Shown: one piece after another, positions 1 through 5,761 of the stretch
Layout of the letters: every line of letters starts with the position of its first letter
Position numbering within the stretch: the stretch's first letter is position 1
Source: Acuticoccus sp038745295
Lineage (GTDB): Bacteria > Pseudomonadota > Alphaproteobacteria > Rhizobiales > Amorphaceae
Reading direction: 5' to 3'
DNA: 9,515 nt
Assembly: GCA_038745295.1 (NCBI GenBank)
Contig: JBCDLN010000159.1
Coordinates: 1-9,515, forward strand
Program-made: the position numbers and the translations under genes
The notes under the pieces: model-generated
The model's input: the letters and a program-made list of their open reading frames with translations, nothing else
Told to the model about the DNA's origin: nothing
Database searches by the model: none

Positions 1-356
1 AGCACGCCATGGATTCCCTCGCCCAAGCGCGGGACTGGATGCTGCTCCTGGGGCAAAAGTCGGCCGAGGAACGAGTCGCGACCTTCCTGCTGCGGATGGC
101 AGAACGACAAGCGGACACAGGTTGCGCTAAGCGGGCTCATGGATCGGTTGCCAATGGCACAACCATAGATGTCCCCATTACCCGTGCCCAAATCGCCGCC
201 TATTTGGGCCTGACCATCGAAACGGTAAGCCGGCGTCTCACCGCCCTCAGAGACGCTAAGCTGATTGCGCTACAATCGAGCCGTTCCATCACGCTCCTTG
301 ATGTGCCTGCACTCCAACGAACAGCTGGCAGGCTCATGGACGCAGATTGTCGCTAA
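1..356 (+). CDS. FNR/FixK-family transcriptional regulator, C-terminal part (5' truncated by window edge)
   Basis: This is the DNA-binding end of a Crp/FNR-superfamily regulator. The frame is open from base 3 to the TAA at 354-356, about 117 residues, and the gene begins outside the window; the ATG at 9 is probably internal. The visible part starts in the dimerisation helix with AQARDWMLLLGQKSAEERVA, which closely resembles the same segment of alphaproteobacterial FixK and FnrL. A winged helix-turn-helix follows, with recognition helix TIETVSRRL. The E..SR arrangement there is the FNR-type signature for contacting TTGAT half-sites. The N-terminal sensor half is missing, so it cannot be said whether this protein carries an iron-sulfur cluster (FNR/FnrL) or lacks one (FixK). 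Two FNR/FixK boxes occur downstream, before ccoN and before ccoG, so this protein is a natural candidate activator of the oxidase genes. That link is inference. Confidence 0.9.
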   Translation, partial: HAMDSLAQARDWMLLLGQKSAEERVATFLLRMAERQADTGCAKRAHGSVANGTTIDVPITRAQIAAYLGLTIETVSRRLTALRDAKLIALQSSRSITLLDVPALQRTAGRLMDADCR

Positions 357-366
357 CGCATGGCTT

Positions 367-389
367 GCTCGATCCGGTCCAAATCGAGC
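367..389. repeat. Short inverted repeat just after the regulator gene
   Basis: GCTCGAT at 367-373 and ATCGAGC at 383-389 are perfect 7-base inverted repeats around a 9-base loop, starting 11 bases after the regulator's stop codon. The position suits a transcript end, but no T-run follows the stem, so it does not meet the usual form of an intrinsic terminator. It could stabilise the 3' end of the mRNA or be chance. Confidence 0.35.
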
Positions 390-418
390 GAGGAAAACAT
401 GCGAGGCCTTAAGCGGCT

Positions 419-472
419 AGCACGTTTTTCTTCCGCTCGGTTTGGCTCAAACTGAACGGATAAAAACGTGCT
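419..472. repeat. 54-base near-perfect hairpin-forming palindrome
   Basis: An outer perfect 11-base stem pairs AGCACGTTTTT (419-429) with AAAAACGTGCT (462-472). Inside it, TCCG (432-435) pairs with CGGA (457-460), and TCGGTTTG (437-444) pairs with CAAACTGA (448-455) with one G-T wobble. The apical loop is only GCT. Almost the whole element therefore folds into one long rod with two tiny internal bulges. T residues lie on the 5' side and A residues on the 3' side of the inner stem, which is the reverse of an intrinsic terminator. A mobile miniature palindrome, a small RNA precursor or a large protein-binding site are the alternatives. The structure is seen directly; its function is unknown. 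Confidence 0.8.
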
Positions 473-556
473 CTAACTGTCGTACCATCAACGTTATTCA
501 CTGCGGAACCGCCGTAGGGGGCCCGTACCTCACTGCTCCCGCCTAGGGTCAATTGT

Positions 557-625
557 CCCGCGGTGGCCCTGATGCATCAACCCACGCTTCGCTCTTCGGG
601 GTTGACCCATCAGGCCCACCGCGGG
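557..625. repeat. 69-base imperfect palindrome (27-base arms, 15-base loop)
   Basis: The arms at 557-583 and 599-625 pair in three perfect blocks: CCCGCGGTGG with CCACCGCGGG (10 pairs), CCTGATG with CATCAGG (7) and TCAACCC with GGGTTGA (7). Three positions do not pair. The loop is 584-598. The ends CCCGCGGTGG and CCACCGCGGG, with a core reading GGGTTGA/TCAACCC, have the look of intergenic palindromic repeats that occur in many copies in some proteobacterial genomes. Membership of such a family is inference, because only one copy lies in this window. No transposase or target-site duplication was identified next to it. Confidence 0.8.
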
Positions 626-660
626 GTTATGACAGTGTCGGCTCCGGAGGAACGTCGCTG

Positions 661-1025
661 TTTGGTGTCCCACCAAAGGAACATATGAAGGGTTCTTCGG
701 CGGCACTTCTGAGTCTTGTTGGAGCTTAGAGTGAACAACCTCCAAGGCTTGTACACCTAGTGCCACTGAGTTGGGGGTAAAGCGGAACCGAACCGGCTGC
801 CCGAGGGATCGCCGAACGACCGACCCACAAAACGCGCCCCTTAGCCCGCTATTATTTGAAAGCGGGCCTTTGGGCCTGAGCACACCGCAGGACTGAGGGT
901 CAGCTTGGCGAAGCTGATCGCTTGCGGTGACAAGACGGCCAGCATCCTTCGGACGGGTTGACAGGCAGACCCTGCGAGGAGCCCGTGCAGCAACAGTCGC
1001 CGGCAGGACGCGGCTGGACGCCGCG
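661..1025. other. Gene-free stretch rich in nested inverted repeats; possible structured RNA
   Basis: No coding sequence is convincing here on either strand, but inverted repeats are frequent. TTTGGTG pairs with CACCAAA at 661-667/671-677 around a 3-base loop. GGCACT/AGTGCC at 702-707/759-764 enclose TTGGAG/CTCCAA at 719-724/740-745. GCCCGCT/AGCGGGC lie at 844-850/861-867, followed by CTTT. CACCGCA/TGCGGTG at 883-889/923-929 enclose TCAGCTT/AAGCTGA at 900-906/911-917. CGCGGC/GCCGCG lie at 1009-1014/1020-1025. Nested stems of this kind fit a structured RNA, but GC-rich DNA also yields some by chance. None of the conserved cores I know for RNase P RNA, SRP RNA, tmRNA or 6S RNA was found. The strand and ends of any transcript are unknown. 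Confidence 0.4.
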
Positions 1026-1091
1026 ATGTCGTCACACAGGCCGCCTCCTGGGGGAAAAGAGACCGTGCTCGTTGCACTCCCCCCACCATCT

Positions 1092-1105
1092 TTGATCTTG
1101 GTCAA
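1092..1105. promoter_or_regulatory. FNR/FixK box upstream of ccoN
   Basis: TTGATCTTGGTCAA matches the FNR/FixK consensus TTGAT-N4-ATCAA at nine of ten specified bases. The palindrome extends to CTTTGA...TCAAAG over 1090-1107. The box centre is about 160 bases upstream of the ccoN start. If it acts as a class II activator site centred near -41.5, transcription would start near 1140, leaving a leader of about 118 bases. The matching -10 position (around 1128) reads TAGCTC, a poor hexamer, so activator dependence is likely. The site would make ccoNOQP responsive to low oxygen. Confidence 0.85.
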
Positions 1106-1182
1106 AGACCGTCACCACCGCCCCGCCTAGCTCTTTACAAAGTTGAATTTGAACGCTTCGGCGAGCGAGATTCGTGAGGTGT

Positions 1183-1218
1183 GCGCTGCGTGGCCAACGC
1201 CACCTGCCGGATCAGCGC
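1183..1218 (+). other. Predicted hairpin in the ccoN leader
   Basis: GCGCTG (1183-1188) pairs with CAGCGC (1213-1218) and encloses GTGGC (1190-1194) paired with GCCAC (1199-1203) around a CAAC loop. The structure ends about 40 bases before the ccoN ATG, upstream of its ribosome binding site GTGAGG (1245-1250). It may influence mRNA stability or translation. It lies in the leader only if transcription starts near the FNR box, which is inferred. Confidence 0.4.
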
Positions 1219-1257
1219 CATACGATGCGCCGGCGGCTGCAGACGTGAGGCACACTT

Positions 1258-2877
1258 ATGGGTCACCCCGCCCTTATCCCCATCTTCGGCTTTGTCACGC
1301 TGCTTGCCATTATCGCGGCAGCCATGGCGCGAGATCCGCAGTTCGCCACCCATATGTGGCTCGTGGCGGCCCTCTCGATCGCTGTGGTGCTGTTGAACGC
1401 GCGGCGGCTCCACTGGAATGCCGATGGTACCCTCGTCCTTCCGGTGAAAGACACGTCGGGTTATGTGGATGGACCCATCCGCGCGGGTGTCATCGCCACA
1501 GTCTTTTGGGGTGTCGCCGGGTTTGCAGCGGGCGTCTACATCGCCCTCCAGCTGGCGTTTCCCGACCTCAACATCCAGCCCTGGCTCAACTTTGGCCGGC
1601 TGCGGCCCCTTCACACATCCGCGGTGATCTTTGCCTTTGGCGGTTCGATCCTCATCGCCACAGCAATGCATGTGGTGCAGCGCACCTGCCACGCCAGATT
1701 GTTTGGTGGTGAGACGCTCGCGTGGTTCATTTTCTGGGGATACCAGCTCTTCATCGTGCTGGCCGCCACCGGCTACCTGATGGGGGTCACCCAGTCCAAG
1801 GAATATGCTGAGCCAGAGTGGTATGTGGACCTTTGGCTGACGGTTGTGTGGGTTGCCTTCCTCGTCATGTTCGTGGGGACGATCACCCGGCGCAAAGAGC
1901 CGCACATCTATGTGGCGAACTGGTTCTACCTTGCGTTCATCGTCACCATTGCGATGCTTCATTTGGTGAACAATGCGGCCATCCCCGTCTCGCTGCTGGG
2001 GTCGAAGTCGTACGTGTTGTTCTCTGGTGTTCAGGATGCCCTCACCCAGTGGTGGTACGCGCACAACGCGGTGGGCTTTTTCCTCACCGCCGGGTTCTTG
2101 GCGATGATGTACTACTACATACCCAAACGCGCTGACCGGCCGGTCTATTCTTATCGGCTATCTATTGTTCACTTCTGGTCGCTGGTGTTTTTGTACATCT
2201 GGGCCGGTCCACACCACCTTCACTATACGGCCCTTCCGGACTGGGCGCAGACCTTGGGGATGACGTTCTCCATCATGCTGTGGATGCCGTCTTGGGGCGG
2301 GATGATCAACGGCCTGATGACGCTGTCGGGTGCGTGGGACAAGCTGCGCACAGACCCGGTGCTGCGCATGATGGTGCTTGCCGTCGCCTTCTACGGGATG
2401 AGCACCTTCGAAGGACCGATGCTGTCCATTAAAGCGGTCAACTCGCTGAGCCACTATACCGACTGGACCATCGGCCATGTGCATTCCGGCGCACTGGGTT
2501 GGAATGGCATGATCACCTTCGGCGTCGTCTACTATCTGACGCCGATCCTCTGGCACCGTCAGGGCCTTTACTCGCTGCGCCTCGTCAACTGGCACTTTTG
2601 GCTGGCAACGCTGGGGATCGTCCTCTACGCAGCGTCCATGTGGGTGTCAGGCATCACCCAAGGGCTGATGTGGCGTGAGTATAACGCTGAAGGTTATCTT
2701 GTTTACTCCTTCGCCGATACCGTAGCAGCCCTCTTCCCCTACTACGTCATGCGGGCGTTGGGCGGGATCCTCTACCTCGCCGGGTCGTTGATCTTCGTCT
2801 ACAACATCGCCCTCACCATCCTCGGCCGCACACCGGCACAAGAGAGCGCCCAAGCCGCGCTCCAACCAGCCGAGTAA
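1258..2877 (+). CDS. ccoN: cbb3-type cytochrome c oxidase subunit I (CcoN/FixN)
   Basis: This is the catalytic membrane subunit of the cbb3 oxidase. It reduces O2 to water at a haem b3-CuB centre and pumps protons. The 539-residue product has the full haem-copper set. H119 (RPLHTSAVIF) and H409 are the low-spin haem b ligands and H407 (TIGHVHSGALGW) the haem b3 ligand. H269 (WWYAHNAVGF), H319 and H320 (WAGPHHLHY) are the CuB ligands. Y313 is the tyrosine cross-linked to a CuB histidine in this family. Residue roles come from alignment by eye with the Pseudomonas stutzeri enzyme (H60, H207, Y251, H257/258, H347/349). About 60 extra N-terminal residues with two hydrophobic segments precede the core, as in alphaproteobacterial FixN proteins. 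The ATG is preceded by GTGAGG at a 7-base spacing. It is the first gene of ccoNOQP. Confidence 0.98.
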   Translation: MGHPALIPIFGFVTLLAIIAAAMARDPQFATHMWLVAALSIAVVLLNARRLHWNADGTLVLPVKDTSGYVDGPIRAGVIATVFWGVAGFAAGVYIALQLAFPDLNIQPWLNFGRLRPLHTSAVIFAFGGSILIATAMHVVQRTCHARLFGGETLAWFIFWGYQLFIVLAATGYLMGVTQSKEYAEPEWYVDLWLTVVWVAFLVMFVGTITRRKEPHIYVANWFYLAFIVTIAMLHLVNNAAIPVSLLGSKSYVLFSGVQDALTQWWYAHNAVGFFLTAGFLAMMYYYIPKRADRPVYSYRLSIVHFWSLVFLYIWAGPHHLHYTALPDWAQTLGMTFSIMLWMPSWGGMINGLMTLSGAWDKLRTDPVLRMMVLAVAFYGMSTFEGPMLSIKAVNSLSHYTDWTIGHVHSGALGWNGMITFGVVYYLTPILWHRQGLYSLRLVNWHFWLATLGIVLYAASMWVSGITQGLMWREYNAEGYLVYSFADTVAALFPYYVMRALGGILYLAGSLIFVYNIALTILGRTPAQESAQAALQPAE

Positions 2878-3037
2878 GATGTGATGCTCAAACACACGTG
2901 CCAGGCTGGCGCTAACCGTCCGCTTGAGGGCTCAGCCATCGATCCCAGCCCAACACCGATGCAGCCAGAGGCGTTGTCCTTGGCTGCCCCCCAAGAGCCC
3001 TCAGAAGCCCGCCCCATTGCGGGACAGGAGCCCTTCC
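2878..3037 (+). other. Long foldable ccoN-ccoO spacer with a possible 54-codon ORF
   Basis: ccoN and ccoO usually lie only a few bases apart, but here 160 bases separate them. TGAGGGCTC (2925-2933) and GAGCCCTCA (2995-3003) form a perfect 9-base outer stem. Inside it are CATCG/CGATG (2937-2941/2957-2961) and GCAGCCA/TGGCTGC (2961-2967/2981-2987), which together resemble a three-way junction. The two inner stems share base 2961, so one pair must give way. A further CCCGC/GCGGG hairpin (3008-3012/3019-3023) ends just before the ccoO ribosome binding site. An ORF from ATG 2884 to TGA 3048 would encode 54 hydrophilic, Pro/Ala/Glu-rich residues beginning MLKHTCQAGANRPLEG. It overlaps the ccoO start by 11 bases and lacks a clear ribosome binding site, so it is probably not a gene. 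Confidence 0.5.
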
Positions 3038-3799
3038 ATGAGCGCTGATGACACCGCCAAGAAAAAGCCGCGCCTTTTCGATCACGGCCGGATCGAACGC
3101 CATGTCTCGATCCTTTTGGTGTTTACTTTCATCACCGTGTCCATCGGCGGGATCGTCGAGATCGCTCCGCTTTTCTACGTCAACAACACCATTGAAGAGG
3201 TGGATGGGATGCGGCCCTACACGCCGCTGGAGTTGGCAGGACGCAACGTCTATATCCGCGAGGGCTGCTATGTGTGCCACAGCCAGATGATCCGCCCCTT
3301 CCGCGACGAAGCGGATCGCTATGGCCACTATTCGCTCGCCGTTGAGTCCATCTACGACCATCCGTTCCAGTGGGGCTCCAAGCGAACCGGGCCAGACCTT
3401 GCAAGGGTCGGAGGGCGATACTCAGACGATTGGCACATCCAGCACTTCATCGCGCCGCGCTCTGTAGTGCCTGAAAGCATCATGCCGCGCTACGAATTCT
3501 TGCTGAACCGCCCGGTCGACGCTGCGATGATTGCTGGTGATGTGGCCACCAACAAAATGGTCGGCGTTCCCTACACCGACGCCATGATCGAGAACGCATC
3601 CAACGATCTCCTCGTACAAGCTGGGATGCGCGAGGGGTCCGAAGGTCTGCTGGAACGGTATGGAGACAAGGTCAACATCCGCGATTTTGACGGCAATCCC
3701 CGTGCCGTCACCGAGATGGATGCCATCATCGCCTACATGCAGATGCTTGGCACTCTGGTGGACTTTTCAACGTTCACCCCGTCAGGACCTGGCCGATGA
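3038..3799 (+). CDS. ccoO: cbb3-type cytochrome c oxidase subunit II, monohaem cytochrome c (CcoO/FixO)
   Basis: CcoO is a membrane-anchored monohaem cytochrome c that passes electrons from CcoP to the haem b of CcoN. The product has 253 residues. A short cytoplasmic N-terminus is followed by one transmembrane helix at about 22-46 (ending GGIVEIAPLFY), and the rest is periplasmic. The haem c motif is C77-YV-C80-H81, in the family-typical setting REGCYVCHSQMIRPFRDE. M149 in SIMPRY is the probable distal haem ligand. The start at 3038 is preferred because AGGAG (3026-3030) lies 7 bases upstream and the protein then begins like other CcoO proteins. An upstream ATG at 2924 would add 38 unrelated residues running through the foldable spacer. 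The stop overlaps the ccoQ start (ATGA). Confidence 0.97.
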   Translation: MSADDTAKKKPRLFDHGRIERHVSILLVFTFITVSIGGIVEIAPLFYVNNTIEEVDGMRPYTPLELAGRNVYIREGCYVCHSQMIRPFRDEADRYGHYSLAVESIYDHPFQWGSKRTGPDLARVGGRYSDDWHIQHFIAPRSVVPESIMPRYEFLLNRPVDAAMIAGDVATNKMVGVPYTDAMIENASNDLLVQAGMREGSEGLLERYGDKVNIRDFDGNPRAVTEMDAIIAYMQMLGTLVDFSTFTPSGPGR

Positions 3800-4029
3800 G
3801 CTACGAAACGGCACGCGTCTTTGCCGACACCTGGGGCCTTGTATTCCTGGCCGCGCTCTTCGTCATTTTGGTGCTCTGGCTGTTCCGGCGCGGTGCGACC
3901 AAGTCCTATGAGCGCGCCGCGCGCATCCCCATGGACGCCAACGAAGAGTTCCTTGAAGAACCGGCAAAAGACGCGCCTTCAACCCCATCATCGACCCCCA
4001 AGGACGACACGTCCAAGCCGCGCGGGTGA
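3796..4029 (+). CDS. ccoQ: cbb3 oxidase small subunit CcoQ/FixQ
   Basis: This small single-helix membrane protein of 77 residues is associated with cbb3 oxidase and is linked in studied bacteria to stability of the complex, notably CcoP binding. A hydrophobic helix at about 13-31 (WGLVFLAALFVILVLWLF) is followed by RR and a charged, Pro/Ser/Thr/Asp-rich tail. The segment YERAARIPMD after the helix resembles the conserved FixQ region that often reads A..IPL.D. Its ATG overlaps the ccoO stop by 4 bases, with AGGA (3784-3787) 8 bases upstream, which indicates translational coupling. Identity rests on size, topology and position between ccoO and ccoP. Confidence 0.93.
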   Translation: MSYETARVFADTWGLVFLAALFVILVLWLFRRGATKSYERAARIPMDANEEFLEEPAKDAPSTPSSTPKDDTSKPRG

Positions 4030-4035
4030 CCCATC

Positions 4036-4914
4036 GTGAGTGACAAGAAGCCCATCGACGAAGCGACCGGCACCGAGACCACAGGCCACGTGTGGGACGG
4101 GATCCGGGAGCTCAACAACCCGCTCCCAAAATGGTGGCTCTACATCTTCTACGCGACGGTGATTTGGGCGATCGGCTACATGATCGTGTTCCCAGCAATC
4201 CCGCTGTTCAACAGTGCCACTCCTGGGGTGATCGGCTACTCCAGTCGGCAAGCGGTGGAGGATGATCTGAAGGCTCAGGCCGAACAGCGCGCCGTTCTCG
4301 ACGATCAAATCGCCATGCTATCCTTTGAAGAGATCGCCGCCGATGACACCCTCACCGATCATGCCCGGCGGTCGGGGGCGGCCACCTTCCGCCTTGTGTG
4401 CGTCCAGTGTCACGGTTCGGGCGCGGCCGGTAGCCAAGAACTGGGCTACCCCAACCTCAACGACGATGCATGGCTTTGGGGCGGCACGAAGGAGGCGCTT
4501 TACCACACCATCTCCCATGGCGTGCGCAACGGGATCGATCCCCAAGCCCGCAACTCGGCGATGCCAGCCTACGGCGTCCTCAACATGCTGACAGGTAAAG
4601 AAATTTCTGACGTTGCCCACACCGTCTTGTCGCTGTCAGGCGTTGATCATGACAGCGAGGCCGCCGAGCGGGGCACCACAACCTACATGACCCAATGCGC
4701 TGCCTGCCACGCTCCGGACGGCGCGGGCAACTCCCTCCTAGGCGCACCCCGCCTCAATGATGCCCTGTGGCTTTACGGCGGCGGGCACGACGCGATTGTG
4801 GCCCAGATCAGCAACCCGCGCATGGGCGTCATGCCCCCTTGGACCGATCGGCTTAGCGAGGCAGAGCGGAAGAACCTTGCCATCTACGTTCACTCCCTCG
4901 GCGGCGGCCAATAG
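4036..4914 (+). CDS. ccoP: cbb3-type cytochrome c oxidase subunit III, dihaem cytochrome c (CcoP/FixP)
   Basis: CcoP is a membrane-anchored dihaem cytochrome c that accepts electrons from soluble or membrane cytochromes c and hands them to CcoO. The 292-residue protein starts with GTG. It has the typical N-terminal region with HVWDGIRELNNPLPKWWLYIFY leading into one membrane helix (about 33-57, split here only by description), then two cytochrome c domains. Their haem motifs are C122-VQ-C125-H126 and C221-AA-C224-H225. M176 (SAMPAYG) and M266 (GVMPPWT) are the likely distal ligands. No ATG lies nearby in frame, and GGGTGA (4024-4029), which includes the ccoQ stop, can serve as ribosome binding site. 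The length matches the family. It is the last gene of this unit, and a hairpin follows 6 bases after the stop. Confidence 0.97.
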   Translation: MSDKKPIDEATGTETTGHVWDGIRELNNPLPKWWLYIFYATVIWAIGYMIVFPAIPLFNSATPGVIGYSSRQAVEDDLKAQAEQRAVLDDQIAMLSFEEIAADDTLTDHARRSGAATFRLVCVQCHGSGAAGSQELGYPNLNDDAWLWGGTKEALYHTISHGVRNGIDPQARNSAMPAYGVLNMLTGKEISDVAHTVLSLSGVDHDSEAAERGTTTYMTQCAACHAPDGAGNSLLGAPRLNDALWLYGGGHDAIVAQISNPRMGVMPPWTDRLSEAERKNLAIYVHSLGGGQ

Positions 4915-4920
4915 TCCCCA

Positions 4921-4960
4921 AACATTTCTGCCTGCGGTACGGACGCAAGCACAAAATGTT
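4921..4960 (+). terminator. Hairpin after ccoP; probable transcript end or 3' stabiliser
   Basis: AACATTT (4921-4927) pairs with AAATGTT (4954-4960). Within it TGC (4929-4931) pairs with GCA (4949-4951), and TGCG (4933-4936) pairs with CGCA (4944-4947). The hairpin starts 6 bases after the ccoP stop codon. The trailing sequence is GTAAACTG rather than a T-run, so it is not a canonical intrinsic terminator. It may end the ccoNOQP message inefficiently or protect its 3' end. Confidence 0.5.
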
Positions 4961-4988
4961 GTAAACTGATCTTCTGCCCCCACATGAT
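4959..4988 (+). promoter_or_regulatory. Weak candidate promoter for the LysM/protease gene
   Basis: TTGTAA (4959-4964) and CATGAT (4983-4988) are spaced by 18 bases, and each matches the sigma-70 consensus at four of six positions. The pair lies between the ccoP hairpin and the gene starting at 5022. There is no FNR/FixK box in this gap. The match is weak enough that read-through from ccoP remains possible. Confidence 0.25.
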
Positions 4989-5021
4989 ACATGGTGTTCA
5001 ACTGGTCATGCAGGCGACACC

Positions 5022-5750
5022 ATGCCGTTTGATTATGTGGTCAAAGCTGGCGATACTTTAGGCAGCATAGCCTTACGCCACGGACAGCCTTCTCCGGGTG
5101 CACTATACCATCATCCGCTCAATGCAGACTTTCGGCGCAAGCGGCCGGACATGAACAAGATCTATGTGGGGGATGTGGTGGTCATTCCCTTGGCCGCGGA
5201 CCCGCCCCTTCCGGCCAAGCCACGCCCCTGTGAGCGGATCTTGCCCGCGCCTTTCATCATCGGCCAAGCCAACACGTGGTGGTGCTGGGCGGCCGGCTAC
5301 GATTCGTTCTCGATGATCTCCATGCGCCCGCACAAGTCACAAGCTGAACTCTTGGCCGAGTTCCCCCCCAACACGCCACCTTATACCGATGGCAATGGCG
5401 GCCTTCTGAAGCCAGGGTGGGACCTCCTGAAGCTGCGCTTCATGCTCACCTCACGGATCTTCTCGGTGAAGAACAGCGCACCCGATCGCCCTGCCGATCT
5501 CGATCCTAAGTTTTTGCGCGCACTCCTTGATCAAAAGGGGCACCTTCTGGTGGTGTGGAACCTGCGGCCCGGCGTCGCGCACACCAACGTTGTCTATGGT
5601 GTTTCCTTTTGCGATGCGGTCCACAAGATCATGGTGATGGACCCTCAAGGGGGCGGCAAGCTCGAAACACGCCCCCTCTCAACGTACACAGGGTCAGATT
5701 ATCTTGAGTTCATCTGGGTCGATTTCGATACACCCTCGATGACGGAGTAA
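5022..5750 (+). CDS. LysM domain-papain-like cysteine protease protein
   Basis: The 242-residue protein has two parts. Residues 5-57 form a LysM domain (YVVKAGDTLGSIALRHG, then NADFRRKRP and the ending YVGDVVVIP). This is the variety that carries HP.NAD.R..RP...N..Y.GD and is often met in phage-tail, contractile-injection and type VI effector-associated proteins. Residues 78-235 look like a papain-fold cysteine protease: Q82 six residues before C88 in QANTWWCWAA, H187 in VAHTNVV, and D207 in MVMDPQGGG. The Q-C spacing is that of papain, and the CWAA motif recalls AvrRpt2-type peptidases. No signal peptide or membrane helix is seen, so export would need a dedicated route. Start ATG 5022 has only AGG (5012-5014) upstream. 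Substrate and role are unknown; a peptidase effector, toxin or cell-wall-targeted protein are inferences. It has no evident link to the cbb3 oxidase on either side. Confidence 0.8.
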   Translation: MPFDYVVKAGDTLGSIALRHGQPSPGALYHHPLNADFRRKRPDMNKIYVGDVVVIPLAADPPLPAKPRPCERILPAPFIIGQANTWWCWAAGYDSFSMISMRPHKSQAELLAEFPPNTPPYTDGNGGLLKPGWDLLKLRFMLTSRIFSVKNSAPDRPADLDPKFLRALLDQKGHLLVVWNLRPGVAHTNVVYGVSFCDAVHKIMVMDPQGGGKLETRPLSTYTGSDYLEFIWVDFDTPSMTE

Positions 5751-5761
5751 CATAACCACCC

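Noticed and set aside
750..815. Cobalamin riboswitch-like text (GCCACTG followed by a G-rich run)
   Set aside because: The conserved B12 box and the flanking GCCAGGA-type segment are absent, and no cobalamin-related gene follows.
958..963. TTGACA as a -35 element
   Set aside because: It is a perfect -35 hexamer, but no -10-like sequence occurs 16-18 bases downstream, where the bases are GC-rich.
640..1030. RNase P RNA, tmRNA, SRP RNA or 6S RNA
   Set aside because: I looked on both strands for the conserved cores (for example GAGGAAAGTCC of RNase P and the SRP GGAAGCAGCC loop) and found none.
530..1105. 191-codon minus-strand open frame in the regulator-ccoN gap
   Set aside because: The translation is low in hydrophobic order, runs through the 557-625 palindrome, and no family was recognised. 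Overlapping frames on both strands are similarly open, as expected for GC-rich non-coding DNA.
1135..2064. 309-codon open frame on the minus strand opposite ccoN
   Set aside because: The product is rich in His, Arg, Asp and Gly with no recognisable domain, and lies opposite a certain gene in the pattern GC-rich coding DNA produces on its antisense strand.
2924..3037. Upstream ATG at 2924 as the start of ccoO
   Set aside because: It would add 38 residues unlike any CcoO N-terminus. The ATG at 3038 has AGGAG at 7 bases and gives a normal-length protein.
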